Origin: Bacteroidales bacterium SW299
GTDB taxonomy: Bacteria > Bacteroidota > Bacteroidia > Bacteroidales > Bacteroidaceae
Length of the DNA: 64,000 bases
Direction of reading: 5' to 3'
Assembly (NCBI GenBank): GCA_019550975.1
Contig: SDWH01000010.1
Location: 62,001-126,000, forward strand
Under the pieces are notes generated by a model. That model had not been told where the DNA came from. It worked only from the letters and a program-made list of their open reading frames with translations, and ran no database searches. This document shows positions 27,964-35,908 of the stretch, one piece after another (position 1 is the stretch's first letter; each line of letters starts with the position of its first letter). The position numbers and the translations under genes are program-made.

Positions 27964-29088
27964 ATGAAAAATAAACCGTTGAAAATACTGCAACTCGGCA
28001 AATTTTATCCGATACGCGGAGGAATAGAAAAGGTGGCATATGACTTAACTGTCGGACTGTCTGAACAGCACACTGACTGTGACATGATGTGCGCTGCCAT
28101 ACAAGGGGGAAACAGGATCATTCCAATAAACGAACATGCACGGATAATATGCTGCCATACATGGATGAAAGCCGCCGCAACCATGATTTCGCCGGCTATG
28201 GTCTTTATGCTGCGGAAGATGCAGCGGCAATATGACATCATCCATGTGCACCATCCCGATCCGATGGCCTGCCTGGCCTTGTTTCTGTCCGGCTACAAGG
28301 GGAGAGTCATCCTGCACTGGCATAGCGACATATTGAAGCAGCAGTTTCTGCTGAAACTGTACAAGCCGCTGCAACAATGGCTGATCAGACGTGCTGACCT
28401 GATTATAGGCACATCGCCTGTATATCTGGCCGAATCACCTTTTCTGCAGAAAGTACAGGAAAAAACGGTCTGCCTTCCGATCGGAATAGCACCCGTAAAA
28501 CAGGACTTGAAAAAAACAGAAGAAATCAGAGAAAGATACAGGGGAAAAAAAATCGTGTTCTCGCTTGGGCGTTTGGTCCCTTACAAAGGCTACAGATACC
28601 TGATCAATGCAGCCAAATACTTGGATGAAAGCTATGTGATCCTGATAGGGGGAACAGGACCGCTGAAAGATGACCTGCAGAAAGAAATCGAAGAACAGAA
28701 CCTGTCGGAGAAAGTATTTCTGGTAGGACGCATCAGCGATGAAGAGCTTTCCGGATACTATGGAGCATGCGATGTGTTCTGTCTCAGCAGCATACAAAAG
28801 ACAGAAGCTTTCGGCATCGTGCAGATCGAAGCCATGTCGTGCGGAAAACCGGTTATCGCCACAAACATTCCGCATTCAGGAGTGGCGTGGGTTAATGCGC
28901 ACGGCATATCCGGACTGAATGTCAATCCGGAAGATGCGCACAGGCTGGCCGAAGCCATCAAAGCCGTAACGGAAGACGAAGCTGCATATAAAAGGTATTC
29001 AGAAGGTGCAGCAAGCAGATACCGGGAGCTATTCACCAAGGAAAAGATGATAAGTAAATGCTTAAATATATATTGTTATGAAAAATGA
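27964..29088 (+). CDS. Glycosyltransferase family 4
   Basis: 374 aa GT-B fold. KILQLGKFYPIRGGIEKVAYDL opens the acceptor domain; the donor domain holds VFSLGRLVPYKGYRYLI and the EX7E motif in QIEAMSCGKPVIAT. Mannosyltransferase-like enzymes often carry the first motif, but specificity is not provable. It overlaps the initiating transferase by 11 bp, so the two are tightly coupled and this may be the enzyme that adds the second sugar. Confidence 0.93.
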   Translation: MKNKPLKILQLGKFYPIRGGIEKVAYDLTVGLSEQHTDCDMMCAAIQGGNRIIPINEHARIICCHTWMKAAATMISPAMVFMLRKMQRQYDIIHVHHPDPMACLALFLSGYKGRVILHWHSDILKQQFLLKLYKPLQQWLIRRADLIIGTSPVYLAESPFLQKVQEKTVCLPIGIAPVKQDLKKTEEIRERYRGKKIVFSLGRLVPYKGYRYLINAAKYLDESYVILIGGTGPLKDDLQKEIEEQNLSEKVFLVGRISDEELSGYYGACDVFCLSSIQKTEAFGIVQIEAMSCGKPVIATNIPHSGVAWVNAHGISGLNVNPEDAHRLAEAIKAVTEDEAAYKRYSEGAASRYRELFTKEKMISKCLNIYCYEK

Positions 29089-29752
29089 AAGTACAGATGC
29101 AATCGCAAAGACACTGGAAGCAAATGTAACGGCAGAAAGAAGTTACAATTACAGAAGCATGTCGGTTGCTGCATGTAGGACAAAACGTGTCTTCGACTTT
29201 TTGGGGAGTTTGTTGGGTATGGTGGTGTTCTCACCTGCATACCTGGCTATTTATTGTCTGATCAAATGGGAGGATGGAGGTCCGGCCATATTCAAGCAGG
29301 AGCGTATCGGCTACGGGGGAAAGCCGTTCACGCTTTACAAATTCCGCTCCATGACCGTACAGTCTGAATCAGACGGCAAACCGGCTTTATGCCAGAAGAA
29401 CGACAAACGGCTCACCAAGATAGGAGGTTTCCTGCGTGAGCATCATCTGGACGAACTGCCTCAACTGTGGAACATACTCAAAGGGGAAATGAGTTTTGTG
29501 GGGCCGCGCCCGGAACGCAAGTTCTTTGTCGACAAAATTACGGCGATAAATCCGAACTACGAACTGCTGTACCAGCTTCGCCCCGGGGTTTTTTCTCCGG
29601 CCACACTCTACAACGGCTATACCGATACGATGGAGAAAATGCTGGAACGGCTCAGAATGGACCTGAAATATATGAGGGAAAGGTCACTGTGGCTTGACTG
29701 CAAGATTATCTTCCTTACGGTAAGTTCCATTCTCACAGGAAAAAAATTCTAA
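29078..29752 (+). CDS. Initiating sugar-phosphate transferase (WcaJ/WbaP-type)
   Basis: 224 aa polyprenyl-phosphate hexose-1-phosphate transferase of the bacterial sugar transferase family. It has one N-terminal hydrophobic segment (FDFLGSLLGMVVFSPAYLAIYCLI, re-entrant helix) and the catalytic core KQERIGYGGKPFTLYKFRSM, LREHHLDELPQLWNIL and SFVGPRPE. It loads the first sugar onto undecaprenyl phosphate and so starts each repeat unit. It is the only such enzyme in the window and must serve both halves of the locus. It is short, without the extra N-terminal membrane domain of WcaJ. Confidence 0.94.
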   Translation: MKNESTDAIAKTLEANVTAERSYNYRSMSVAACRTKRVFDFLGSLLGMVVFSPAYLAIYCLIKWEDGGPAIFKQERIGYGGKPFTLYKFRSMTVQSESDGKPALCQKNDKRLTKIGGFLREHHLDELPQLWNILKGEMSFVGPRPERKFFVDKITAINPNYELLYQLRPGVFSPATLYNGYTDTMEKMLERLRMDLKYMRERSLWLDCKIIFLTVSSILTGKKF

Positions 29753-29762
29753 AACAATAAAT

Positions 29763-30032
29763 ATGGTAAAGACAAAACCCGGACTGAAACTGAGAAAAAT
29801 AGGCAGCCAGTACATGATTGCGGACGCATGCGACGGAAATGTAAACATGAGCAGCGTGTATACCCTGAATCAGACGGCTGCACAGTTATGGACACAGATA
29901 GAGGAAGGCAATTCGACCCCTGAGGGACTGGCTGACTACCTGTGTGAAATATATGAAACAAACAAAGATACAGCTCTGCACGATGTAGAAAGGCAACTGG
30001 CCGAATGGAAATCTTACGGTCTGATATGCTGA
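29763..30032 (+). CDS. PqqD-like peptide-binding protein
   Basis: 89 aa, matching the small winged-helix PqqD/RiPP-recognition-element family: an N-terminal beta-rich part (KPGLKLRKIGSQYMIADACDGNVNMSSVYTLN) and the typical NQTAAQLWTQIEEG followed by a helical region. In known systems PqqD domains bind the leader of a precursor peptide and present it to modifying enzymes. Here it sits 10 bp after the initiating sugar transferase, and 13 bp before a nucleotidyltransferase. A candidate ligand is the 61-aa peptide at 35707; that link is inference. Confidence 0.85.
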   Translation: MVKTKPGLKLRKIGSQYMIADACDGNVNMSSVYTLNQTAAQLWTQIEEGNSTPEGLADYLCEIYETNKDTALHDVERQLAEWKSYGLIC

Positions 30033-30045
30033 CATCTCTGAAACT

Positions 30046-31137
30046 ATGACATCCAGGGAAACAGAAAACACAGAGAGGGAACGGACAGCGTTGCTTGCGC
30101 TTCTGAAGGCCGGATTATGGGAATGCAGCCCGAACAACCTGAATCTTTTTCCTCTTTCGGCAACGGAGTGGAAGCATGTATTCAGGATGGCCGGACAGCA
30201 GACGGTTACCGGACTGACATTCCAGGGACTGCGCTGCTTGCCGGACAATCTGCTTCCTCCCCAAACATTGCTGCTGCAATGGACCGCCGAAACGGATGCC
30301 ATCGAACGGAGAAACAAAAAAATGAACGCTGCATTGCAGACTCTCTGCTCTTCTTTCAAGGAAAAAGGACTGAATCCGATTCTCCAGAAAGGACAAGGAA
30401 TAGCCCGGCTTTACGAAAATCCGTTGCTCAGAGAGTGCGGTGATATCGACCTTTATTTTCAAAGTGCACACGACAGGGAGGCCGCACTGCAACATATAAG
30501 GCAAATGCGCATACAGATAAAGGAAGAGCCCGACGGCAGTGCATTCTACGTGTGGCAAGGAGTGAATGTGGAACATCACCAACGGCTGTTTGATCTGTAC
30601 AATCCATTCCAGCAGCATGCCATCGGCCTGCTGATACGTCAGAAAGGATTTCAAGAAACAGGATCGGCACCTTACCGGCTTCCCTCCCCTTTCCTCAACC
30701 TGCTACTGCTGAACCTGCACATCCTGAAGCATGCGCTGGGACGAGGTATCGGCCTGCGCCAGTTTTGCGACATGGCACGTGCCTGCTACAAACTGCATGG
30801 GGAAATCAACCGGGAAGAAATGAAAACAGTATGCCGGAAACTGGGGCTCGGACAATGGAATCCGCTGCTGCATGCTTTTCTGACAGACTGCCTCGGACTG
30901 CCTGCCGAATGTCTTCCATATCCCGAAGTCGCATCTACAGCGCAGCCTCTATCCGAAATTGTCTGGAGGGGAGGAAACTTCGGACAGCATAACCCGCTAT
31001 ACAGCAACACGGAAGGAAAGGCACGCAAATGGGAAACAGCACGCTCATTCGGACGCAATGTAGGCTTTGCTTTCCGCTATGCGCCGGCAGAAGCCTTCTG
31101 GATTTTCACCAGCCTGATAAAGGGACAGTTCAGGTAA
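30046..31137 (+). CDS. Nucleotidyltransferase family protein (NTP_transf_5-like)
   Basis: 363 aa. The nucleotidyltransferase signature appears as NPILQKGQGIARLYENPLLRECGDIDLYF, with the Asp-x-Asp (DID) metal site near residue 134. A third acidic ligand may lie in GVNVEHH. Related proteins occur beside PqqD-like and HPr-kinase-like genes in lasso-peptide-type and other peptide clusters. It may adenylylate a peptide, sugar or protein; nothing in the sequence decides which. Genes before and after run in the same direction with short gaps (13 and 46 bp). Confidence 0.82.
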   Translation: MTSRETENTERERTALLALLKAGLWECSPNNLNLFPLSATEWKHVFRMAGQQTVTGLTFQGLRCLPDNLLPPQTLLLQWTAETDAIERRNKKMNAALQTLCSSFKEKGLNPILQKGQGIARLYENPLLRECGDIDLYFQSAHDREAALQHIRQMRIQIKEEPDGSAFYVWQGVNVEHHQRLFDLYNPFQQHAIGLLIRQKGFQETGSAPYRLPSPFLNLLLLNLHILKHALGRGIGLRQFCDMARACYKLHGEINREEMKTVCRKLGLGQWNPLLHAFLTDCLGLPAECLPYPEVASTAQPLSEIVWRGGNFGQHNPLYSNTEGKARKWETARSFGRNVGFAFRYAPAEAFWIFTSLIKGQFR

Positions 31138-31183
31138 AGGAGGCAGAGAGATTAGAGTTTAAATTTTCCGATTAAGTATTTTT

Positions 31184-32104
31184 ATGCCTATCAATTGCAC
31201 TACATATTATTTCCGCATAGCAGACTTTCTGCTCTCGGTACAGTTGCCTGAAGCATCAGACATCGAAAAGCTGCTTCCTTCTTTCCAGCCTTTCCGGGAA
31301 ACAGAAAATACGGACGGACAGATTCTTTTCAACTTTTCGGCACTGCCAGACGGCATTTCGCAGGAAGAAAGTTCGGACAAGCTGCTGGAGGAAACCGATA
31401 ATGACATGGGGCATCTGAGCTTATACGCTTCAAGCGCAGGCTATCGCGTTGATGTTTCAAACAACGGCTATACCCATCGGCTACAGGCATCCCCAGACTT
31501 TTCGTCCGTTAGAGCTTCTGTTCTGTGGAGCGACAAATACGTGGGAAACATACTGTCTTCCATGATCCGCATCGCTTATGCACAAGCCATACTGCCCCAT
31601 GAGGCTGTATCCATTCATGCCGCAACGGTTTCCCACGAGGGCAAAGCTTATCTTTTCATGGGAAAAAGCGGAACAGGCAAAAGCACCCATGCCAGTCTAT
31701 GGACCGCCTGCATACCGGGTGCTGAACTGTTGAACGATGACAATCCTACCGTCCGCATCGTGAACGACAGAGCGTATGCCTACGGCACACCCTGGAGCGG
31801 AAAGACACCCTGCTATAAAAACGCCTCCTATCCCATAGAAGGGATGGTACGGCTGGTCCAGGCACCCGAAAACCGTTTCATTCTGAAGGAAGGAACAAAA
31901 GCATTTGCCATCCTTTATCCGGGATGCTCAGTGATATCGCAGGATGTCCGCCTGCGCAACTGCCTGTACGACACACTGGCACGGCTGTCCGGAATGACAA
32001 CCGTCGGTGCGCTGGAGTGCAGACCCGACAAAGAAGCGGCGCTTCTGTGCTTTCAGAATCTGAATCGCTTGTCAACTCCAAATGAAATAAGTATAATCCA
32101 TTAA
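31184..32104 (+). CDS. HPr-kinase-like P-loop protein
   Basis: 306 aa. A C-terminal P-loop domain has YLFMGKSGTGKSTHASLW (Walker A near residue 160) and LLNDDNPTVR as the acidic metal site, in the HPr kinase / PEP carboxykinase superfamily. The N-terminal 140 residues are unassigned. Homologous kinases sit beside PqqD and nucleotidyltransferase genes in several peptide-maturation clusters, where they phosphorylate the peptide. No HPr or PTS gene is nearby, so a carbon-catabolite role is unlikely. It precedes wza by 17 bp. Confidence 0.82.
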   Translation: MPINCTTYYFRIADFLLSVQLPEASDIEKLLPSFQPFRETENTDGQILFNFSALPDGISQEESSDKLLEETDNDMGHLSLYASSAGYRVDVSNNGYTHRLQASPDFSSVRASVLWSDKYVGNILSSMIRIAYAQAILPHEAVSIHAATVSHEGKAYLFMGKSGTGKSTHASLWTACIPGAELLNDDNPTVRIVNDRAYAYGTPWSGKTPCYKNASYPIEGMVRLVQAPENRFILKEGTKAFAILYPGCSVISQDVRLRNCLYDTLARLSGMTTVGALECRPDKEAALLCFQNLNRLSTPNEISIIH

Positions 32105-32121
32105 ATTTATAACACACAACA

Positions 32122-32913
32122 ATGAACAAACAATTTTTATGGGCAAGTCTGATTGCCGTACTGTTGCTGACATCCTGTGCTTCACGAAAGAATTTCGTCT
32201 ACCTGCAGGATATGCAGCTGGGGGAAAAATACCCCGTAGAAACCAGCTATGAAGCTGTTATCCACAAAGACGACCGGCTGAACATCACGGTAAGCAACAA
32301 AAATCCGGAACTTGCCATTCCGTTCAACGTTTCGGGAGGAAACTTCAAGGTCGGAGCCGACGGAAATGTAACGGCAGACAACTCAACCCGAACAAACGAG
32401 AACGGATACCGCGTGGACGCGTCAGGAAACATCGACTTTCCCATTCTCGGCAAGTTGTACGTAGAGGGCTTGACTGTAAGCCAGGTGAAAGAACTGATCA
32501 AGAAGCGGATCGAGGAGGGAAACTACATGAACGACCCGCTCATCTCGATCGAGTTCCTCAACTTCAAGTACACCATGCTGGGAGCCATTGCAAATAACGG
32601 CACTTTCACCACAAACGGTGACCGGATAACGATTCTGGAAGCCATCGCCAAAGCGGGTGACCTGAGCGCGAAAGCGAAGATAGACCGGGTAGCAGTCATC
32701 CGGGAAGTGAACGGCGAACGCGAAATGCACATGCTCGACCTGCGCAGCACAGACGTGTTCGACTCGCCCTGCTTCTACCTGCAGCAGAATGACATCGTAT
32801 ATGTAGAACCCAGATACCGCAAGAAAGACAACGAAGACCGCGGCTGGCAGATCGGAACAACCCTGCTGTCTGTCGTAACTGCCGTATGTTCAATTTTGTG
32901 GGCTATCAAATAA
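32122..32913 (+). CDS. wza: Wza-type outer-membrane polysaccharide export lipoprotein
   Basis: 263 aa with a lipoprotein signal (LLLTSCASRK, lipobox Cys near residue 16). The polysaccharide export domain is visible (VIHKDDRLNITVSNKNPELAIPFNV) along with a SLBB-like domain (IDFPILGKLYVEGLTVSQVKELIKK, then ANNGTFTTNGDRITILEAIAKAGDL). A C-terminal hydrophobic helix (LLSVVTAVCSILWAI) fits the outer-membrane-spanning segment of Wza. It forms the export pore with the Wzc protein encoded next. Confidence 0.94.
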   Translation: MNKQFLWASLIAVLLLTSCASRKNFVYLQDMQLGEKYPVETSYEAVIHKDDRLNITVSNKNPELAIPFNVSGGNFKVGADGNVTADNSTRTNENGYRVDASGNIDFPILGKLYVEGLTVSQVKELIKKRIEEGNYMNDPLISIEFLNFKYTMLGAIANNGTFTTNGDRITILEAIAKAGDLSAKAKIDRVAVIREVNGEREMHMLDLRSTDVFDSPCFYLQQNDIVYVEPRYRKKDNEDRGWQIGTTLLSVVTAVCSILWAIK

Positions 32914-32930
32914 CCATTCTATAAAAAACT

Positions 32931-35282
32931 ATGCAGACTAATACTCCGACAAACAAGAACGACCAGAGCATCAATGTAATGGATCTGCTCGTTTATTTCG
33001 CATCCAAGTGGAAATGGTTCCTCATTTCGATACTGGTATGCGGAGGCATAGCATGGTACTGCTACGCCAGTGCGCCGCTGGTCTATTTCCGGTCGGCAAC
33101 CGTTATCATCAAAGATCCGTCCAACAAGACTTCCACTACGGGACTGGACCGCTTCGACAACATCATCAACAAAGTAAACGTAGCGAACGAAATTCTTCAG
33201 TTCCGTTCCAAGAAACTGGTGCGCGAAGTGGTAAAGCGGATACACGCCGATATCAGCTACCTGAAGGAAGACGGACTGCGCACCAACGAGCTGTATACAC
33301 AGTCGCCCGTACTGGTCAATTTCCCGGATGCTTTGCCCGAACAGCATTTTGCCTTCACGCTGACGCTGAAGGACAACAAGACAGTGGAGCTTTCGGACTT
33401 TACAGGCATCAGCGCCAAACCGAACTATACCATCAGCCTGAACGACACGACGGAGCTGGCCGAAGGCATGCGCATCGTGGCCACATCCACCAACTTCTAT
33501 ACCGATTCATGGAAAGACGCTTCGATCCGCATCGTAAAGCGTCCGGTGGAGTCTATGGTAAACTATTACAAGGGGGCGATCGGAATCCGTCAGGAAGAAG
33601 AAGAATCCTCCATCCTTACCCTCTCGCTGAAAGACAGTTCGCCGGCACGCGCGGAAGACATGCTGAACACGCTTATCAACGTGTATAACGAAGAGGCGGT
33701 GAAAGACAAGAACCAGGTGGCGGTGAATACGGCCAACTTCATCAACGAACGCCTCATCATCATCGAAAGCGAACTGGGAAGCGTAGAATCGGATCTGGAA
33801 TCGTTCAAGCAGAGAAACCAGATTATCGATATCGCTTCGTCGGCAGGCATGTACATGTCTGAATCGCAGAAGTACAACACCGACGCACTGGAACTGGAAA
33901 CGCAGCTCAGACTGGCTAACTTCATCAAGGAATACCTGACAGACCCGACCAAGGAAACCGACCTGATTCCGTCGAACACCGGTATCAGCGACATGAATAT
34001 CGAAAACCAGATCAATCTGTACAACACGGCCAAACTGAAGCGTGACCGGCTGATAGACGACAGCAGCGAGAACAACCCGGTTGTCAAGGAGCTGAACAAC
34101 ACGCTCAGAGCCATGAAACAGAATATCATACGCGCCGTCGACAACATGATTGTCAGCCTGAACGTAAAACGGAACGATGCGCAGAACCGGGAAATGAGGG
34201 CACAGGACCGCGTAACGGCAATCCCGACCAAAGAACGCCAGATGCTGTCGATCGAACGCCAGCAGAAGATCAAGGAAGCGCTTTACCTGTATCTGCTGAA
34301 CAAACGTGAGGAAAACGCGCTCTCGCAGGCGATGGCGGACAACAATGCCCGGGTAATCGACGGAGCGGAAGGAAGCGATTCGCCCATCTCACCCCAGCGG
34401 AACCGCATTCTGCTGCTCGGAATACTTATCGGAATCGCCCTGCCGGCTGTGGGATGCCTGCTGGCACTCTTCATGGACACACGTGTACGCAGCCGCAAGG
34501 AGGTGGAAAAAGCGCTGAACGTGCCGTTCCTCGGAGAGATTCCTTTCGACAAGGAAAAATCGAAAGAACATCAGAATGGAAGAATCGCAAGCATAGCGGA
34601 CGAAGACGGCATGGTGTCTGAAGCCTTCCGCATCCTGCGCACCAACATCTCGTTCATGTCGCACAAAGACAAGCCCATACAGGTGATCACATTTACATCG
34701 TTCAGCGAAGGCGCCGGAAAGACCTTCATCTCGCAGAACCTTGCCACCAGCCTTTCTTATACAAAGAAACGGATTGTCATGGTAGACCTCGACATCCGAA
34801 AGGGTACGCTGAGCCACCGCTTCGGAAGCCGTCAAAACGGCGTTACAAACTACTTGTCCGACTCTTCGGTCACCGTAGATGACATCATCCAGAAGCACGA
34901 ATACTTCGATGTCATTCCGTCCGGACCCTCGGCTCCCAACCCGGCCGAACTGCTGATGGACAGCCGCCTGGACGAACTGATTGCCGAACTGCGCAAACGT
35001 TACGACTATATCATTGCCGACAACGTGCCTGTGGGCATCATCGCCGATGCCAGCATCGCCAACCGTATAGCGGACCTCACCGTGTTTGTGGCGCGTGCCG
35101 GACGTCTGGACCGCCGCCAGCTCCCTGACATCGAAGACCTCTACGAAGGAAAGAAGCTGCGCAACATGGCGCTCGTTCTCAACGGAGTGGATCCGAAACG
35201 CCGGGGATACGGATACGGCTACGGATATGGTTACGGTTACGGACATGGATACGGCTACGGGCATTCGAAGAAAAAGAAATGA
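32931..35282 (+). CDS. wzc: Wzc-type polysaccharide co-polymerase / tyrosine autokinase
   Basis: 783 aa inner-membrane protein. Wzz chain-length domain with first transmembrane helix at about 24-43 (WKWFLISILVCGGIAWYCYA), long coiled-coil middle, GNVR-type region and second helix at about 490-510 (ILLLGILIGIALPAVGCLLAL). The cytoplasmic BY-kinase domain has SEGAGKTFISQN (Walker A), MVDLDIRKG (Walker A') and YDYIIADNVPV (Walker B). The tail is a Gly-Tyr repeat with 8 tyrosines, followed by a short Lys run, the expected autophosphorylation cluster. It controls chain length and export through Wza. It ends the polysaccharide genes proper. Confidence 0.95.
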   Translation: MQTNTPTNKNDQSINVMDLLVYFASKWKWFLISILVCGGIAWYCYASAPLVYFRSATVIIKDPSNKTSTTGLDRFDNIINKVNVANEILQFRSKKLVREVVKRIHADISYLKEDGLRTNELYTQSPVLVNFPDALPEQHFAFTLTLKDNKTVELSDFTGISAKPNYTISLNDTTELAEGMRIVATSTNFYTDSWKDASIRIVKRPVESMVNYYKGAIGIRQEEEESSILTLSLKDSSPARAEDMLNTLINVYNEEAVKDKNQVAVNTANFINERLIIIESELGSVESDLESFKQRNQIIDIASSAGMYMSESQKYNTDALELETQLRLANFIKEYLTDPTKETDLIPSNTGISDMNIENQINLYNTAKLKRDRLIDDSSENNPVVKELNNTLRAMKQNIIRAVDNMIVSLNVKRNDAQNREMRAQDRVTAIPTKERQMLSIERQQKIKEALYLYLLNKREENALSQAMADNNARVIDGAEGSDSPISPQRNRILLLGILIGIALPAVGCLLALFMDTRVRSRKEVEKALNVPFLGEIPFDKEKSKEHQNGRIASIADEDGMVSEAFRILRTNISFMSHKDKPIQVITFTSFSEGAGKTFISQNLATSLSYTKKRIVMVDLDIRKGTLSHRFGSRQNGVTNYLSDSSVTVDDIIQKHEYFDVIPSGPSAPNPAELLMDSRLDELIAELRKRYDYIIADNVPVGIIADASIANRIADLTVFVARAGRLDRRQLPDIEDLYEGKKLRNMALVLNGVDPKRRGYGYGYGYGYGYGHGYGYGHSKKKK
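35205..35264 (+). repeat. Hexanucleotide repeat encoding the Wzc tyrosine tail
   Basis: Ten tandem codon pairs, eight Gly-Tyr and two Gly-His. The units differ only at third positions (GGN TAY), which is a slippage-prone array. Gain or loss of units keeps the frame and would change the number of phosphorylatable tyrosines. Confidence 0.75.
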
Positions 35283-35706
35283 CGCTCCGCCGGTACAATT
35301 GCATAATCCGGCATGGACTTCTTTTGCCCACAAAACCTGCATTTCCTAGGGTATCAGAGCGCGAAATTTGTCTTTTTTGGCATTTTTTACCACCCGAAGA
35401 GAAAATTCTTCGCAAAAATTATCCGTCATATCATAAATATACGTAACTTTAGCCGCTAAGGATGTAGCGGAATCGTTAAAATGTTGTTTCAAGCACCACA
35501 ACATTTGATACTTTACCGCTATTATTCCATTTAGGGGAACAAATCAACATTATACAGAACTCACGTAATTAAAAAAATTAAAAGGGAACAGCGAATGAAA
35601 GGGAAAATCAAATGAAAAACATTGCTGGCCCGGCGGCCGGCGGCCGCTTCCAGCGCAGGAAGGGAATTTATCTCAAACAAATAAACAAACAAAAGAAAGG
35701 AAAACT
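35283..35706 (+). promoter_or_regulatory. 424-bp leader/intergenic region with several hairpins
   Basis: Contains CGAAGA/TCTTCG (35395-35412) soon after wzc, CCGCT/AGCGG (35453-35470), and AAATGTTGT/ACAACATTT with a 10-nt loop (35479-35506). It also has an unusually GC-rich dyad at 35624-35654 in an otherwise A-rich sequence. TAACTTTA at 35444-35451 is a 7-of-8 match to the -7 consensus, so a promoter with a ~250-nt structured leader is plausible. A 32-codon basic ORF (35612-35710) overlaps the start of the 61-aa gene. Confidence 0.4.
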
Positions 35707-35710
35707 ATGA
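35612..35710 (+). CDS. Possible 32-aa basic leader peptide
   Basis: ATG at 35612, stop TGA at 35708-35710, so its stop overlaps the ATG of the 61-aa gene in an ATGA junction. The product is basic (RFQRRKGIYLK, then KQKKGKL) and its codons 5-15 form the GC-rich dyad. Upstream AAAGGG may serve as ribosome-binding site. It may be an upstream coupling ORF or chance. Confidence 0.25.
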   Translation: MKNIAGPAAGGRFQRRKGIYLKQINKQKKGKL

Positions 35711-35892
35711 AGAAAGAGTACATTGCTCCACTCACCGAGAAAACGGAAGTGGAGCTGGAGCAGGGCTTTATGGCTGCTTCTGTTTTCGAAGAAACAGACG
35801 GACATGATAAAGGCTTGACTACCGAAGAGCACGGATTTGCCAATCCGGGTGCAGAGTGGGAAGGAGATTACAGTAATGATACTTGGGATTAA
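35707..35892 (+). CDS. 61-aa acidic peptide, candidate secreted or precursor peptide
   Basis: Opens MKKEYIAPLTEKTEVELEQG, a leader-like pattern (K-K-x-Y-I-A-P ... E-x-x-x-E) that I associate with many short Bacteroidales ORFs. Then come FMAAS, a possible small-residue cleavage site near 21-25, and a strongly acidic, Gly/Asn/Asp/Trp-rich tail (EWEGDYSNDTWD). No classical signal peptide and no cysteines. A good purine-rich ribosome-binding site (AAAGGAAAAC) precedes the ATG. It lies 16 bp before a lipoprotein gene and in the same region as PqqD-like, kinase, peptidase and ABC genes. Function not recognised. Confidence 0.75.
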   Translation: MKKEYIAPLTEKTEVELEQGFMAASVFEETDGHDKGLTTEEHGFANPGAEWEGDYSNDTWD

Positions 35893-35908
35893 TCTAATCA
35901 ACTGAATT

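Noticed and set aside
31151-31175. Sequence resembling the helicase-flanking repeat (TTAAATTTTCCGAT) before the HPr-kinase-like gene
   Set aside because: Only about 12 bases match and there is no inverted partner nearby; chance similarity in AT-rich DNA is enough.
34389-35342. 317-aa minus-strand frame over wzc
   Set aside because: Antisense to the BY-kinase domain; arises from the codon pattern of wzc.
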